Positions 39,601-47,472 of a stretch of DNA of 64,000 nucleotides are shown piece by piece. How positions within the stretch are numbered: the stretch's first letter is position 1; each line of letters starts with the position of its first letter. Under the pieces are notes generated by a model. It saw only the letters and a program-made list of their open reading frames with translations, ran no database searches and was not told the DNA's origin. This DNA comes from Gemmatimonadaceae bacterium (GTDB taxonomy: Bacteria > Gemmatimonadota > Gemmatimonadetes > Gemmatimonadales > Gemmatimonadaceae), in the NCBI GenBank assembly GCA_035633115.1, contig DASQFN010000045.1:146061-210060 (forward strand), written 5' to 3'. Position numbers and translations under genes: made by a program.

Positions 39601-39802
39601 CCGGACGCTTGCCGAAGGTGCCGTTTACAACGTCATCGTGAATGACTTTCTCGCGACAGGCGGCGACAACCTCGGTCCGCCTGCCGGCACGCGTGTGACT
39701 CCGCTCAACGTCTCCGACCTCGACGCGCTCGTCGGCTACCTGAAAAGACTGCCTTCGCCTGTTCGCGCTCCGGCCGACGCGCGGATCTTCATCACTCAGT
39801 GA
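36611..39802 (+). CDS. Double 5'-nucleotidase/2',3'-cyclic phosphodiesterase lipoprotein
   Basis: 1063 residues from ATG 36611 with lipobox (AIVSC). Two complete 5'-nucleotidase modules in tandem. Module 1: metallophosphoesterase motifs STTDVHGRVRGWDYY, DAGDMLQGNP, GNHEYNYG, FGHSHRETPE, then a nucleotide-binding 5_nucleotid_C domain. Module 2 (from about 590): ATNDFHGALEP, DGGDMFQGTP, GNHEFDWG, SGHTHS, then a second C-domain with NNGGIR and EVQPFGN. Probably releases phosphate from extracellular nucleotides. It follows the Pit gene by 8 bp and ends overlapping the next gene, so co-expression is likely. Confidence 0.93.
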   Translation: MLRPPGASAAALLGAFAIVSCTTAAPPRLGPETGDTRDIVVVSTTDVHGRVRGWDYYADSAESLRGLTRAATIVDSVRAANPGSVILLDAGDMLQGNPLAYVAARVAPERPSPIVSAMNVMRYDAAAIGNHEYNYGVPYLQRAVREARFPFLSANTYRPDGTHAFRPWTIVERRDVRVGIIGATTPGVMIWDAENVRGRVRLGDIVPAVRSAVREVKAAGAHVVVVTIHSGLAGPSSYDTVATGVPSENVSARIAREIPGIDLVVFGHSHRETPELRIGTTLLVQPKNWATSVGIAHLNVVPSGAGWRVARSRSTVVQAARHAEHASVAAVTAESHRRTVAYANTAIGSTPVAWRGDSARLRDTPLIDFILETQRNAAGADLASTAAFTLDASLDAGPVTVAELARLYPYDNTLRAVKISGKQLRDYLEFSSRYYASVEQGPTGSRPVVDPAIPGDNFDIVAGADYTIDLTRPVGSRITALTVKGRRVAERDSFTLALNNYRQTGGGGYAMLSGAPVVYDKQQEIRQLLIDQVQTRRTIRPEDFFTQNWRLVYPGSASGAAPSGGTAGDVDRSTPLAPGTPRLRIIATNDFHGALEPRADAGGVMRGGAAYVAAMIEAARKECAPSCQTLLLDGGDMFQGTPASNLAFGRPVVDYYNRMGYVAAALGNHEFDWGTDTLRARMRDARYAILGANVRYTDGRDVPWIPDDTLVTLGGTKVGVVGFATVLTPTTTRAANVTGLRFDDPAPIVSTRVRTLRERGADIIVVVAHAGAFCNSTGTGGCEGEIIEFARKLTERVDAIVSGHTHSLVDHAVNGIPVVQARSSGRAIAVIDIPLANGKPATGAYGEVRDVVVSAVSPDPRIAALVKDATDRVAPFVNRRVAEIATALGREGAQYPLGNLIADAQRWAGKGDVAIMNNGGIRASLRAGTATYGSLFEVQPFGNVLYSLKMTGSQLKEYLERLVNRDELRAHVSGVTIGYNPELPRGQRIVTLRLPAGRTLAEGAVYNVIVNDFLATGGDNLGPPAGTRVTPLNVSDLDALVGYLKRLPSPVRAPADARIFITQ

Positions 39803-40032
39803 GCGACGGCGGCGCGACCTACCGTGTCTACGTGGATTCGCGCCCTGTTGACGTTCCGGTGTCGGCGACGGTGCTCGACGCCGTCGAATCGGCGGACCCC
39901 GCGCTTGCGGAGGCGGTGAGAAGCGGAAGCAAGGCAGTGACTGACAGCCGCGGACTCCCGATTGCGTCGGATGCACCGCTTCACGGTGGAGCGATTCTGC
40001 GCGTCGTTGCGGTGCGGCAGCGCGAAGCATGA
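39799..40032 (+). CDS. Small hypothetical protein, possible beta-grasp fold
   Basis: 77 residues. GTG 39799 overlaps the 5'-nucleotidase stop (GTGA). Alternating hydrophobics (YRVYVDSRPVDVPVSATVLDAVE ... GAILRVVAVR) suggest a ThiS/MoaD-like beta-grasp fold, but there is no C-terminal GG, so sulphur-carrier function is not indicated. Unknown role; co-translated with the nucleotidase. Confidence 0.6.
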   Translation: MSDGGATYRVYVDSRPVDVPVSATVLDAVESADPALAEAVRSGSKAVTDSRGLPIASDAPLHGGAILRVVAVRQREA

Positions 40033-40045
40033 CGCGGTCCGGCAG

Positions 40046-40198
40046 GGTACAGGTTGATTTGAGACCAGAGGGTTCTTTGGGATCCTATTGCCAGTTTTTG
40101 CATTCAGTCCGTTGCTGACCCAGACGCTCAATTGAGCTTTATGCAAAAACTGGCAATGAGATCCCAAAGAACCCTCTGGTCTCAAATCAACCTGTACC
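40046..40198. repeat. 153-bp element with 58-bp near-perfect inverted arms
   Basis: Arms 40046-40103 and 40141-40198 are inverted copies with only two mismatches (56/58), around a 37-nt centre. ACGCGGTC occurs on both sides (40032-40039 and 40204-40211) as a possible target duplication. AT-richer than its surroundings and without a gene. Best explained as a MITE-like or structured mobile element sitting just upstream of add. Confidence 0.85.
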
Positions 40199-40251
40199 GC
40201 TACACGCGGTCGCGAGCTTTTGCTTTAGGCGACGATTCGATAGAATCGTGG

Positions 40252-41289
40252 ATGCTGACCTCCGATAAACTCCGCCGCCTTCCAAAAGCGGAGCTGCACT
40301 GCCATCTCGACGGATCGGTGCGACCGGCAACGCTGATCGAGCTTGGACGCGAATACGGTGTCCCACTGCCGTGCGCCAGTGCCGACGAGCTGCGCGATTA
40401 CATGCTCGTCGACGACGCCGAGACGCTCGAAGACTACCTCGCGCGGTTCGAAGTCACGATCTCTGTTCTTCAGACGGCCGAGGCAATCGAGCGGGTGGCC
40501 TACGAGCTCGGTGAGGATGCCGCAAAAGACGGAGTACGATACATCGAGGTCCGCAACGCCCCGATTCTCAACTCGAGAAAAACGCTGTCCACGGCCGAAG
40601 CTCTGGAGGCACAGCTCCGTGGACTCGCGCGAGCGGAAGCGGATTTTGGAATCGTCGCGCGGTCGATCGTCATATCCATCAGGCAGCTTTCACCGATGGT
40701 GTCGCTCGAGCTGGCTCGCCTCGCCGTCGCCTATCGCGACCGCGGAGTTGTCGCGTTCGATCTGGCCGGCGGCGAGCTGGGATTTCCGGCCGCCGCGCAC
40801 GCGATGGCCTTTGCGTATGCGCGGGAGAACAATCTCGCGATAACTGTGCACGCCGGCGAAGGAGACGGTGCCGCATCCGTTCGACAGGCGGTGCATACGT
40901 GCTGCGCCAACAGGCTGGGTCACGCGACACGCCTGATCGAAGACCCCGATCTCATGCAGTACGTAAATGACCGACGCATCGGGCTTGAGATCTGCCTGAC
41001 GAGCAACGTGCATACAGGTGTTGCAGCATCTTATGAGGTGCACCCGTTACGGGCATATTTCGATCGCGGCATGAACGTGACGCTCAACACCGACAACAGA
41101 CTGATGAGCGGAACAACCCTTACGGACGAGTACCTCTACGCCGCGAAGTATCTCGATTTCACGTTCGATGAGTTATGCACTCTTTCGCTGAACGGCTTCG
41201 AGAGCGCGTTTCTTCCCTGGGAACAACGGATCGTGCTGCTCGAGCAAGTCTCGAGTGAGCTTGTGGCGCTTGCCGACCGCGACCAATGA
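40252..41289 (+). CDS. add: Adenosine deaminase
   Basis: 345 residues from ATG 40252. Converts adenosine to inosine in purine salvage. Zinc ligands in AELHCHLDGS, the HAGEGDG segment with catalytic Glu, and the Asp pair in LNTDNRLMS. A longer frame runs back through the inverted-repeat element and is rejected as a start. Stop overlaps the start of the PNP gene (ATGA), a salvage pair. Confidence 0.95.
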   Translation: MLTSDKLRRLPKAELHCHLDGSVRPATLIELGREYGVPLPCASADELRDYMLVDDAETLEDYLARFEVTISVLQTAEAIERVAYELGEDAAKDGVRYIEVRNAPILNSRKTLSTAEALEAQLRGLARAEADFGIVARSIVISIRQLSPMVSLELARLAVAYRDRGVVAFDLAGGELGFPAAAHAMAFAYARENNLAITVHAGEGDGAASVRQAVHTCCANRLGHATRLIEDPDLMQYVNDRRIGLEICLTSNVHTGVAASYEVHPLRAYFDRGMNVTLNTDNRLMSGTTLTDEYLYAAKYLDFTFDELCTLSLNGFESAFLPWEQRIVLLEQVSSELVALADRDQ

Positions 41290-42125
41290 ACGGCGACTTC
41301 TCGGTCGCTGGCGCAAAACGAACTGCCGACGCGATCCGTGAGAGAATCGGCGCCGCCGAGCCGGAGATCGCGATCATTCTCGGGTCGGGGCTGGGCGGTC
41401 TGGCGGACGAGATCGAGAACGCCGCACGGGTCCCGTTTTCGGACATACCAGGGTTTCCCGAGCCGACCGTTCTGGGACACGCGGGTGCGCTCGTCGCCGG
41501 GCGTCTCGGCGGGCGGGCGGTGATTGCCCTCGCCGGTCGCTTCCACATGTACGAGGGACATCCGGTGTCGCTGGCCGGCTTTCCCGTGAGAGTGATGCAC
41601 GCTCTCGGCGCGAAAACTCTCTTTGTGTCGAACGCGGCGGGCGCAATTCGCCGCGATCTCGTTCCCGGTGACCTGATGATCATTGAAGATCACCTCAATC
41701 TCACGTTCGCCAATCCGCTCACAGGCCCTGTCCAGGAGGGCGAGGAGCGGTTTCCGGACATGAGTGAGCCGTACGATGCCCGCCTGCGCGCGGCGCTGAG
41801 AGCAGCGGCCGACAAGCTTGGCGTCGCATTGAAGGAAGGGGTATACGCATGTCTGCCGGGGCCTTCCTTCGAGACACGCGCCGAGGTGCGCATGCTCGAG
41901 CGGCTTGGCGCTGACGCCGTGGGAATGTCGACGGTGCCCGAAGTGATTGTGGCACGCGCCAACGGGATGCGTGTGGCGGGCGTGAGCTGCATCACCAATG
42001 CTGCTTCGGGCACCAGCGAGTTTCCCGTGCTTCACGCGGACGTGCTCGACGTCACGGCGCGTTCGGCGACAACCTTTCAGTCGCTTGTCCGCTCGTTCGT
42101 CACCGATTTGCCGCGAGCGAAATGA
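41286..42125 (+). CDS. Purine nucleoside phosphorylase (PNP-I type)
   Basis: 279 residues. Phosphorolysis of inosine/guanosine to base and ribose-1-phosphate. Motifs: IILGSGLGGLA, GHAGALVAGRLGGR, LAGRFHMYEGH, VSNAAGAI, PGPSFETRAEVRM, ADAVGMSTVPEV and SCITNAASG. Trimeric PNP type. Follows add with a 4-bp overlap. Its 3' end overlaps the convergent thiD by 49 bp. Confidence 0.94.
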   Translation: MNGDFSVAGAKRTADAIRERIGAAEPEIAIILGSGLGGLADEIENAARVPFSDIPGFPEPTVLGHAGALVAGRLGGRAVIALAGRFHMYEGHPVSLAGFPVRVMHALGAKTLFVSNAAGAIRRDLVPGDLMIIEDHLNLTFANPLTGPVQEGEERFPDMSEPYDARLRAALRAAADKLGVALKEGVYACLPGPSFETRAEVRMLERLGADAVGMSTVPEVIVARANGMRVAGVSCITNAASGTSEFPVLHADVLDVTARSATTFQSLVRSFVTDLPRAK

Positions 42126-42895
42126 TTGAGCGGGCCATGCCCGCTGCCGAGTTGCGGTGCTGACTCAATCGCCGCGTGGACGTAATCGACAGCCGCTCTC
42201 ACTGAATCGCGAAGTGCAACTCCCTGCGCCAGCTGCGCGGCGATAGCGGCAGACAGTGTGCAGCCGGTGCCATGAGTGCTCGATGTCTCGATCCGCGGAT
42301 GGGTGAACGCAGTGAATTCACCGTCGTAGAAGAGATCGAGAATCGCCGGCTCAGCGCTGCTGGTGACATGCCCGCCCGTTATCAGCGCCGCTTTCGCTCC
42401 GAGCTCTACAATCCGCTCGGCTGCACGTCGCATCGTGGCTTCGTCGGTGACTCGCGCACCAGTCAATGCGGCTGCTTCCTCGGTATTCGGCGTGACCAGC
42501 GTTGCCAGTGGAACGAGGTCGTGCTTCATGGTGTGCGCGCCCTCCGCATCGATCAGCATGTCACCGCTCGTCGCCACCATCACCGGATCGAGGACATAGT
42601 TCTTCAGGCCGTGCCGCTGGAGCGAGGCTGCGACAACCCGGATGAGCTCCGCGGTCCCGAGCATTCCGGACTTCACGGCCGCGGGCTTCAGGTCGGCGGC
42701 GACGACATCGATCTGCTCGCGAAGGAGCTCCGGTGATACCGGCTCCCAGCTCGTTACGCCCAACGTGTTCTGAGCCGTTATCGCAGTTATTGCCGAAGCC
42801 CCGAAGACCCCGAACTGGTGAAACGTCTTGAGGTCGGCCTGTATGCCGGCTCCTCCGCCGGAATCCGAGCCGGCTATCGTCAGCACGACATGCAT
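42077..42895 (-). CDS. thiD: Hydroxymethylpyrimidine/phosphomethylpyrimidine kinase
   Basis: 272 residues from ATG 42895. Thiamine pathway kinase of the ribokinase fold: TIAGSDSGGGAGIQADLKTF, AVKSGMLG, DPVMVATSG, TPNTEEAAALTG and the STHGTGCTLSAAIAA anion-hole/catalytic motif. A GTG six codons upstream lies inside a terminator-like hairpin, so the ATG is preferred. Convergent with PNP, overlapping by 49 bp. Confidence 0.93.
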   Translation of the reverse strand: MHVVLTIAGSDSGGGAGIQADLKTFHQFGVFGASAITAITAQNTLGVTSWEPVSPELLREQIDVVAADLKPAAVKSGMLGTAELIRVVAASLQRHGLKNYVLDPVMVATSGDMLIDAEGAHTMKHDLVPLATLVTPNTEEAAALTGARVTDEATMRRAAERIVELGAKAALITGGHVTSSAEPAILDLFYDGEFTAFTHPRIETSSTHGTGCTLSAAIAAQLAQGVALRDSVRAAVDYVHAAIESAPQLGSGHGPLNHFARGKSVTNERTSD

Positions 42896-42903
42896 GAACG
42901 AAA

Positions 42904-42931
42904 GATGCGCCACCGACCCCGGTGGCGCATC
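42904..42931 (-). terminator. Hairpin between the M48 protease gene and thiD
   Basis: Perfect 12-bp stem (GATGCGCCACCG / CGGTGGCGCATC, 4-nt loop) followed on the minus strand by TTTCGTTC. Likely intrinsic terminator of the M48 gene or attenuator in front of thiD. Confidence 0.65.
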
Positions 42932-42968
42932 CTCGGATTTGAGCCCTGCGCGTGAACTGCTTTGACCG

Positions 42969-43760
42969 CTACTGACGCGGTGCCGGCAGCGAGCGAATGC
43001 GCGAGCGGAAGCTGTTGTAGTTCGTGGTGTTCGTCGTCAGGTTACGGAGGGTAGCCGCAGGAATGCGGTTGATGTTTGCCTGAACGGCCACGATGCGCTC
43101 TTCCTCACCGGGGTGAGTGGCAAAAAAGCCAGCAACCGCCGAGCGGCCCTGCTTTCTCTCCGCGATGAGCTTCTCGAACATTGTGACCACACCGCGTGGG
43201 CTGATTCCCGCGCGAGTGGTGTTGCTGACCGCTTCGATGTCAGCCTCGTTTTCATCGCCACGGCTGAACTTTGCAAACACGGCCGTTCCGGCGATGTTGA
43301 TGCCGGCCTGCGCGATCTGGCTGTTGCACACATTCGTCAGAACGCACGCGAGTGTCACTCCGATATTGGCTCCCTGAGCTTTCTCCATCTGCTTGACGGT
43401 GTGCCGTCTGACGACGTGTCCGATCTCGTGCCCGAGCACACCGGCGAGCTCGGTCATGTTCTCAGTGCGCTCGATCAGGCCCCGATTGATATAGATGAAT
43501 CCTCCCGGAACCGCGAACGCGTTCACCTCGCGGCTGTCCACGATGTAGAAGCGCCAGTCCAGGTCACCGCGACTGGTACGCGATGCGATCTGGTCGCCGA
43601 GCAGATTGATGTATCGGTTCGCTTCGGGGTCGGTCACAAGCGGAAGCTGTCGATTGATATTCGCAGCCTCCTGTTGACCCATCTGAACCTCCTGCTGTGT
43701 GGATATGCCGCAAGCAGATGTCCCGATTATCAGCGCGAAGGAAATAAAGATTCGTTTCAT
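42969..43760 (-). CDS. M48-family metalloprotease, lipoprotein
   Basis: 263 residues from ATG 43760 (AGGAG upstream). Lipobox Cys17 (IGTSAC), zinc motif HEIGH at 111-115, and the third ligand region with DENEADIEAVS. Lacks the four-TM domain of HtpX and resembles periplasmic BepA/YcaL-like proteases involved in envelope protein quality control. Ends in a short basic/Pro tail. Followed by a terminator-like hairpin. Confidence 0.92.
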   Translation of the reverse strand: MKRIFISFALIIGTSACGISTQQEVQMGQQEAANINRQLPLVTDPEANRYINLLGDQIASRTSRGDLDWRFYIVDSREVNAFAVPGGFIYINRGLIERTENMTELAGVLGHEIGHVVRRHTVKQMEKAQGANIGVTLACVLTNVCNSQIAQAGINIAGTAVFAKFSRGDENEADIEAVSNTTRAGISPRGVVTMFEKLIAERKQGRSAVAGFFATHPGEEERIVAVQANINRIPAATLRNLTTNTTNYNSFRSRIRSLPAPRQ

Positions 43761-43833
43761 TTGAACTCCTGCGGTAAATTGCTGTCCGATTGAAAGGCAA
43801 ATCCTATTCCATGCCCATTCGCCTCGGCTCAGC

Positions 43834-44592
43834 GTGAGACTGCTCACCCTCGCACGCGACTTAAGGCGACGGAAAGCGCGGGAACGCCAGTCGCTGTTTG
43901 TCGCCGAGGGAGTCCGATCGGTCGAAGAGCTGCTGCGCTCACCCCTTGTCGTTCGCGGTGTGCTGACCGCTCCCCAACTCGCCGACGCACCACGCGGTGG
44001 TGCACTCCTGGAGCAGATCGAGGCTTCGGCGATCGAGCACGCCAAGGTCAACGAAGCCGAGTTCAGAGGCGCTGCGGAAACCGACTCTCCTCAGGGAGTC
44101 CTGGCGATCGGTGAAATCCCGGCACGCGCCCTTGGCACGTTGTCAGGTGTTTCCCCGCTCCGCCTCCTCGTTCTCGATGCGATTCAGGATCCGGGAAACG
44201 TCGGAACCATTCTTCGCACCTCGGCTGCTCTCGGCGCCGATGCGACCGTCGCGCTGCCCGGCACTGTGGACCTCTGGAACCCCAAAGTCGTCCGCTCAGC
44301 TATGGGAGCACACTTCCATAGTATGGCATTCCATACTACCGCCGATGATCTGTTTGCGTTCCTAGATGCCGAGTCGGTTCCGTTGTGGGCGGCGGAGGCG
44401 GGTGGGAGGGGCGTCGAATCTGTGGAAGCCCCGCTGCGTCTCGCGCTGGCCGTCGGAAACGAAGGGGCCGGTCTGTCGTCTTCCGTGCGCGCGCGCGCGT
44501 CGGGGGCGGTTTCCGTCCCAATTGCTCGATCCGTCGAGTCGTTGAATGTAGCTGTGGCGACGGCGATTCTTCTCTATCAGCTCAGGAAATGA
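43834..44592 (+). CDS. TrmH/SpoU-family RNA 2'-O-methyltransferase
   Basis: 252 residues with GTG start at 43834. N-terminal RNA-binding substrate domain (LARDLRRRKARERQSLFVAEGVRSVEELL). SPOUT trefoil-knot domain with motif 1 LDAIQDPGNVGTILRTSAALGA, motif 2 AVGNEGAGLS and motif 3 VPIARSVESLNVAVATAILLY. Methylates ribose in rRNA or tRNA; exact target not deducible. Its stop overlaps the prepilin peptidase start (ATGA). Confidence 0.92.
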   Translation: MRLLTLARDLRRRKARERQSLFVAEGVRSVEELLRSPLVVRGVLTAPQLADAPRGGALLEQIEASAIEHAKVNEAEFRGAAETDSPQGVLAIGEIPARALGTLSGVSPLRLLVLDAIQDPGNVGTILRTSAALGADATVALPGTVDLWNPKVVRSAMGAHFHSMAFHTTADDLFAFLDAESVPLWAAEAGGRGVESVEAPLRLALAVGNEGAGLSSSVRARASGAVSVPIARSVESLNVAVATAILLYQLRK

Positions 44593-45413
44593 CCGAAACG
44601 CTTTGGGCGATCTACAGCTTCGTTATCGGTGCATGCTTCGGCTCATTCCTGAATGTCTGCATCTCGCGCTGGCCCGAAGACCTCTCCGTTGTTTCACCGC
44701 GCTCGCGCTGCCCGAATTGCGCGAGACCGATTACGGCTCTCGAGAATATTCCGCTTGTCAGCTGGATCTTGCTGCGCGGGAGATGTCGCGGCTGCGGGAA
44801 TGCGATCTCGTTTCAGTACCCTCTCGTCGAGCTCTCGGTGGCGCTCGTCTGGCTCGGCAGCTACCTCGTTTACGGCCTGAGCTTCACCGCCGTTCGCGTG
44901 GCGGTGTTCGCGACGGTCCTGCTCGGCATCGCGATTACCGACGCGAAGCACTATCTGATTCCCGATGGCTTTACGGCCTTCGGGCTTCTGTGGGTAATCG
45001 TGACGGCGATTGTGGCGCTGTTTTTTCCGGGTCCCTCGCCATTTGCGGATGCGCCGGCAGCGCTGATAGGCGCGTGCGCCGGAGCCGGTGCCGTGGCTAT
45101 TGCGGGCTGGCTTGGCGAGCTCATGCTGAAGAAGGAGGCGATGGGATTCGGCGACGTCACTTTGATGGCAGTCGTTGGCGCTGCCGTCGGACCGGCTCGG
45201 GCTCTGATGACCATCTTTCTCGGTGCGGTGCTGGCGACCGTGCTTTTCCTCGGGATCGTTTATCCGATCGCGTGGCTCCGCGCGCGCCGCCTCCAGGCCA
45301 CGTTTGAGCCGCCGCAGGTGCCGTTCGGCGTTTTTCTTGCGCCTGCAGCGATGATCGCCTTGCTTTGGGGCGATTCAATGCTGTCGCTGTACCGGCGCTC
45401 GATGGGACTCTGA
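44589..45413 (+). CDS. Type IV prepilin peptidase (PilD/GspO)
   Basis: 274 residues, polytopic. Cleaves and N-methylates prepilins or pseudopilins. Cytoplasmic zinc-finger-like C41-C44 and C66-C69, catalytic Asp118 (ITDAKHYLIPDG) and Asp189 (GFGDVTL). Family length and topology are normal. ATGA overlap with the methyltransferase. Partner of the GspE/PilB ATPase at the other end of the window. Confidence 0.94.
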   Translation: MTETLWAIYSFVIGACFGSFLNVCISRWPEDLSVVSPRSRCPNCARPITALENIPLVSWILLRGRCRGCGNAISFQYPLVELSVALVWLGSYLVYGLSFTAVRVAVFATVLLGIAITDAKHYLIPDGFTAFGLLWVIVTAIVALFFPGPSPFADAPAALIGACAGAGAVAIAGWLGELMLKKEAMGFGDVTLMAVVGAAVGPARALMTIFLGAVLATVLFLGIVYPIAWLRARRLQATFEPPQVPFGVFLAPAAMIALLWGDSMLSLYRRSMGL

Positions 45414-45425
45414 CCTCGATCAGGC

Positions 45426-46736
45426 ATGACAGGCAACAGCTGTAGCGGCACGATGCGCGCGACCTCCCGGACAAGACACGGAATGCGGGCTGCCGCGCTC
45501 GCGTGCCTCACCCTTACCCTGTCGATGGGGTGCCGCGACAAGCCGGCGAACTATTCCGGTCCTTACGGGAAGCAGGTTGCCGACGCGATTCCTCGGATCG
45601 AAAACGCGGTTGGGCTGAAGTTCAAGACTCCACCGGTCGTGGAGGTGAGATCCAAGGAACAGGTGCGCGCGTTCGTCGTGCAGCAGGTCCAGGATCCGAA
45701 GTCGCTGCGCGAGTTCACCGGAATGGAAGCGGCTTACAAACGGCTCGGCATGCTGCCCGACACGCTCGACCTGAAGAAGTTCCTGGTGGACCTTCTCACA
45801 GAACAGATCGTCGGCTACTACGACCCGAAGACGAAGGTTCTGTACGTAGTCACTGATGCGCCGACCGAGGCGGCGTCGATCACGATCACGCACGAGCTGA
45901 TCCACGCGTTGCAGGACCAATACATCAGTCTGGATTCAGCGCAAAAGCTCGAGGGACAGAACGACCGCCAGTCCGCCGCGCAGGCGGTGTTCGAGGGGCA
46001 GGCAGTCTACGAGCAGATCGCCGCGATGCTCGGCGGCAACAATGTCGCCGTCAACCTTCCTGGTGGATGGGATCGCGTTCGCGAAATGATTCGGGACAAC
46101 CAGAGCTCGATGCCTGTATTCGCGGCGGCTCCGGTGGTGATCCAGGAGACGCTCATCTTTCCCTATCTGAGCGGTGCTGAGTTCGTGCGCAACTACAAGG
46201 ACCGCAATCCGGGTAAGGAGATGTACAAGGATATGCCTCAATCCACCGAGCAGATCCTTCATCCCAGCGCCTATTTCGCGAAGCGTGACGCTCCTACGGC
46301 CGTATCACTGCCGCCGCTTGTCGGAGTGAGCCCGGTTTATCAGAACACCATCGGCGAATTCGAGACGCGGCTATTCCTCTTCGAGCATCTGAGGGATCAG
46401 AACGAAGCAGTTCGCGGAGCATCCGGGTGGGATGGGGATCGCTACCAGCTGTTCAGCAGCAGTGGCGGGCAGGGAATTGCTTGGGTCACCGTCTGGGATT
46501 CAGCGGTCGACGCGTCGGAGTTCTTCGACATGCTCGGCCGGGCTGTGGAGAAGCGTTACGGTGTGAAGCAGGCGGCGTCGGCGGGAGCGACGACGAAGTC
46601 GTATAGCGGGGCCGGCCGATCAGTGCAAGTCAGCACCGCCGAAGTTGCGGGGCGACCGGTGGTTCTCTACGCCGATGTTCCTGCCGGCGCGAGTACCAGC
46701 GTGCTCGACCTGAATAAGATCGAGCTTAAGGAATAG
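45426..46736 (+). CDS. Putative zinc metallopeptidase lipoprotein (HELIH motif)
   Basis: 436 residues. Lipobox Cys36 (TLSMGC) preceded by Arg-rich residues. Numbering from ATG 45426; ATG 45453 or 45483 are equally good starts and 45483 gives a typical signal length. HELIHALQDQ at 156-165 is a zincin-type motif, with a following EGQAVYEQIA that could add a third ligand. The C-terminal half is not recognised. Likely envelope protein; substrate unknown. Confidence 0.8.
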   Translation: MTGNSCSGTMRATSRTRHGMRAAALACLTLTLSMGCRDKPANYSGPYGKQVADAIPRIENAVGLKFKTPPVVEVRSKEQVRAFVVQQVQDPKSLREFTGMEAAYKRLGMLPDTLDLKKFLVDLLTEQIVGYYDPKTKVLYVVTDAPTEAASITITHELIHALQDQYISLDSAQKLEGQNDRQSAAQAVFEGQAVYEQIAAMLGGNNVAVNLPGGWDRVREMIRDNQSSMPVFAAAPVVIQETLIFPYLSGAEFVRNYKDRNPGKEMYKDMPQSTEQILHPSAYFAKRDAPTAVSLPPLVGVSPVYQNTIGEFETRLFLFEHLRDQNEAVRGASGWDGDRYQLFSSSGGQGIAWVTVWDSAVDASEFFDMLGRAVEKRYGVKQAASAGATTKSYSGAGRSVQVSTAEVAGRPVVLYADVPAGASTSVLDLNKIELKE

Positions 46737-46766
46737 GCATCGCGCGCCGCTCCTCAACAGCCGCCG

Positions 46767-46920
46767 CAGAGGCACAGAGAACACAGAGAAATCCTTTTTA
46801 AGTGGAACAGCTCACGCGGTTAGGGACTCGATCGCCGCGTTGAGTAAACCCAAAAAAGAAAGAACGCCGCGACGGTGTCCGATGCGGCGTCCTGTTCTCT
46901 CTGTGTTCTCTGTGCCTCTG
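46767..46920. repeat. Inverted-repeat intergenic element (CAGAGGCACAGAGAACACAGAGA type)
   Basis: Left arm 46767-46790 and right arm 46898-46920 are inverted copies over 23 bp. The centre contains an A-rich run and a smaller ACGCCGC/GCGGCGT hairpin near 46864-46890. No gene fits here. Same design as, but different sequence from, the element at 11.3-11.5 kb. Confidence 0.75.
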
Positions 46921-46942
46921 TGGCAGCAGTTCCGTCTTTTCT

Positions 46943-47472
46943 CTACAAGCCGATGAGCCTCGACAGTCCGAAGGTCCCGAGTCCGACAAACGCGCCGAGC
47001 ACGTATCCGATGACGATTATCATCCTCAGCTCGTTCTGTATCACTGAGCGCAGGATCTCCTCGAGTCTGTCGACGCTGAACGCCATGACCTTGCGCTCGA
47101 CCATCGACTGAACGTCGAGCCGCTGTACGAGCACCGGCAGCTGCGCGTGGATCCAGTCCCAGATGTGAGGAGCCGTCGCGTGTGCCAGCCTCTTGCCGGC
47201 GTCGGGGTCCTTGCTCGCCGAAGCGACGTCGCCGATGATCTCCGAGATGGGCTTCTGCAGGTAAGCGAGAAGCGCATCGTGAATGGTGCGCGTGATTTCT
47301 TCACGGATGACGGGGTCGTCCAGCAGGACAACCAGCTGCTCCACGCCTTCGGTCTCGATCGCATCGAGCGCCGCCTCGAACTTCCTCTCCGACAGGTATC
47401 GGTGAGTCCACCTGCCACGGTGCCGACGATCACGTGCACCGCGAGCTGGACCCACACATTCTCCATGTTCAC
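46943..47472 (-). pseudogene. DUF445-family membrane protein, internally deleted and frameshifted
   Basis: The C-terminal part (from RYLSERKFEAALDAIE to the membrane end GYVLGAFVGLGTFGLSRLIGL) is a typical DUF445 C-terminus with VERKVMAFSVDRLEEILRSV. The N-terminal start (GTG 47472 / ATG 47466, VHVIVGTVAGGLTD) is a typical DUF445 N-terminus but lies in another frame, and only about 25 codons separate start and junction (near 47396), whereas DUF445 proteins usually have a long middle part. Best explanation is an internal deletion plus frame loss. It follows lon copy 2. Confidence 0.6.

Noticed and set aside
37820..40030. 736-codon antisense frame opposite the double 5'-nucleotidase
   Set aside because: Shadow of a gene with intact catalytic motifs; product is Arg/His-rich without recognisable fold.
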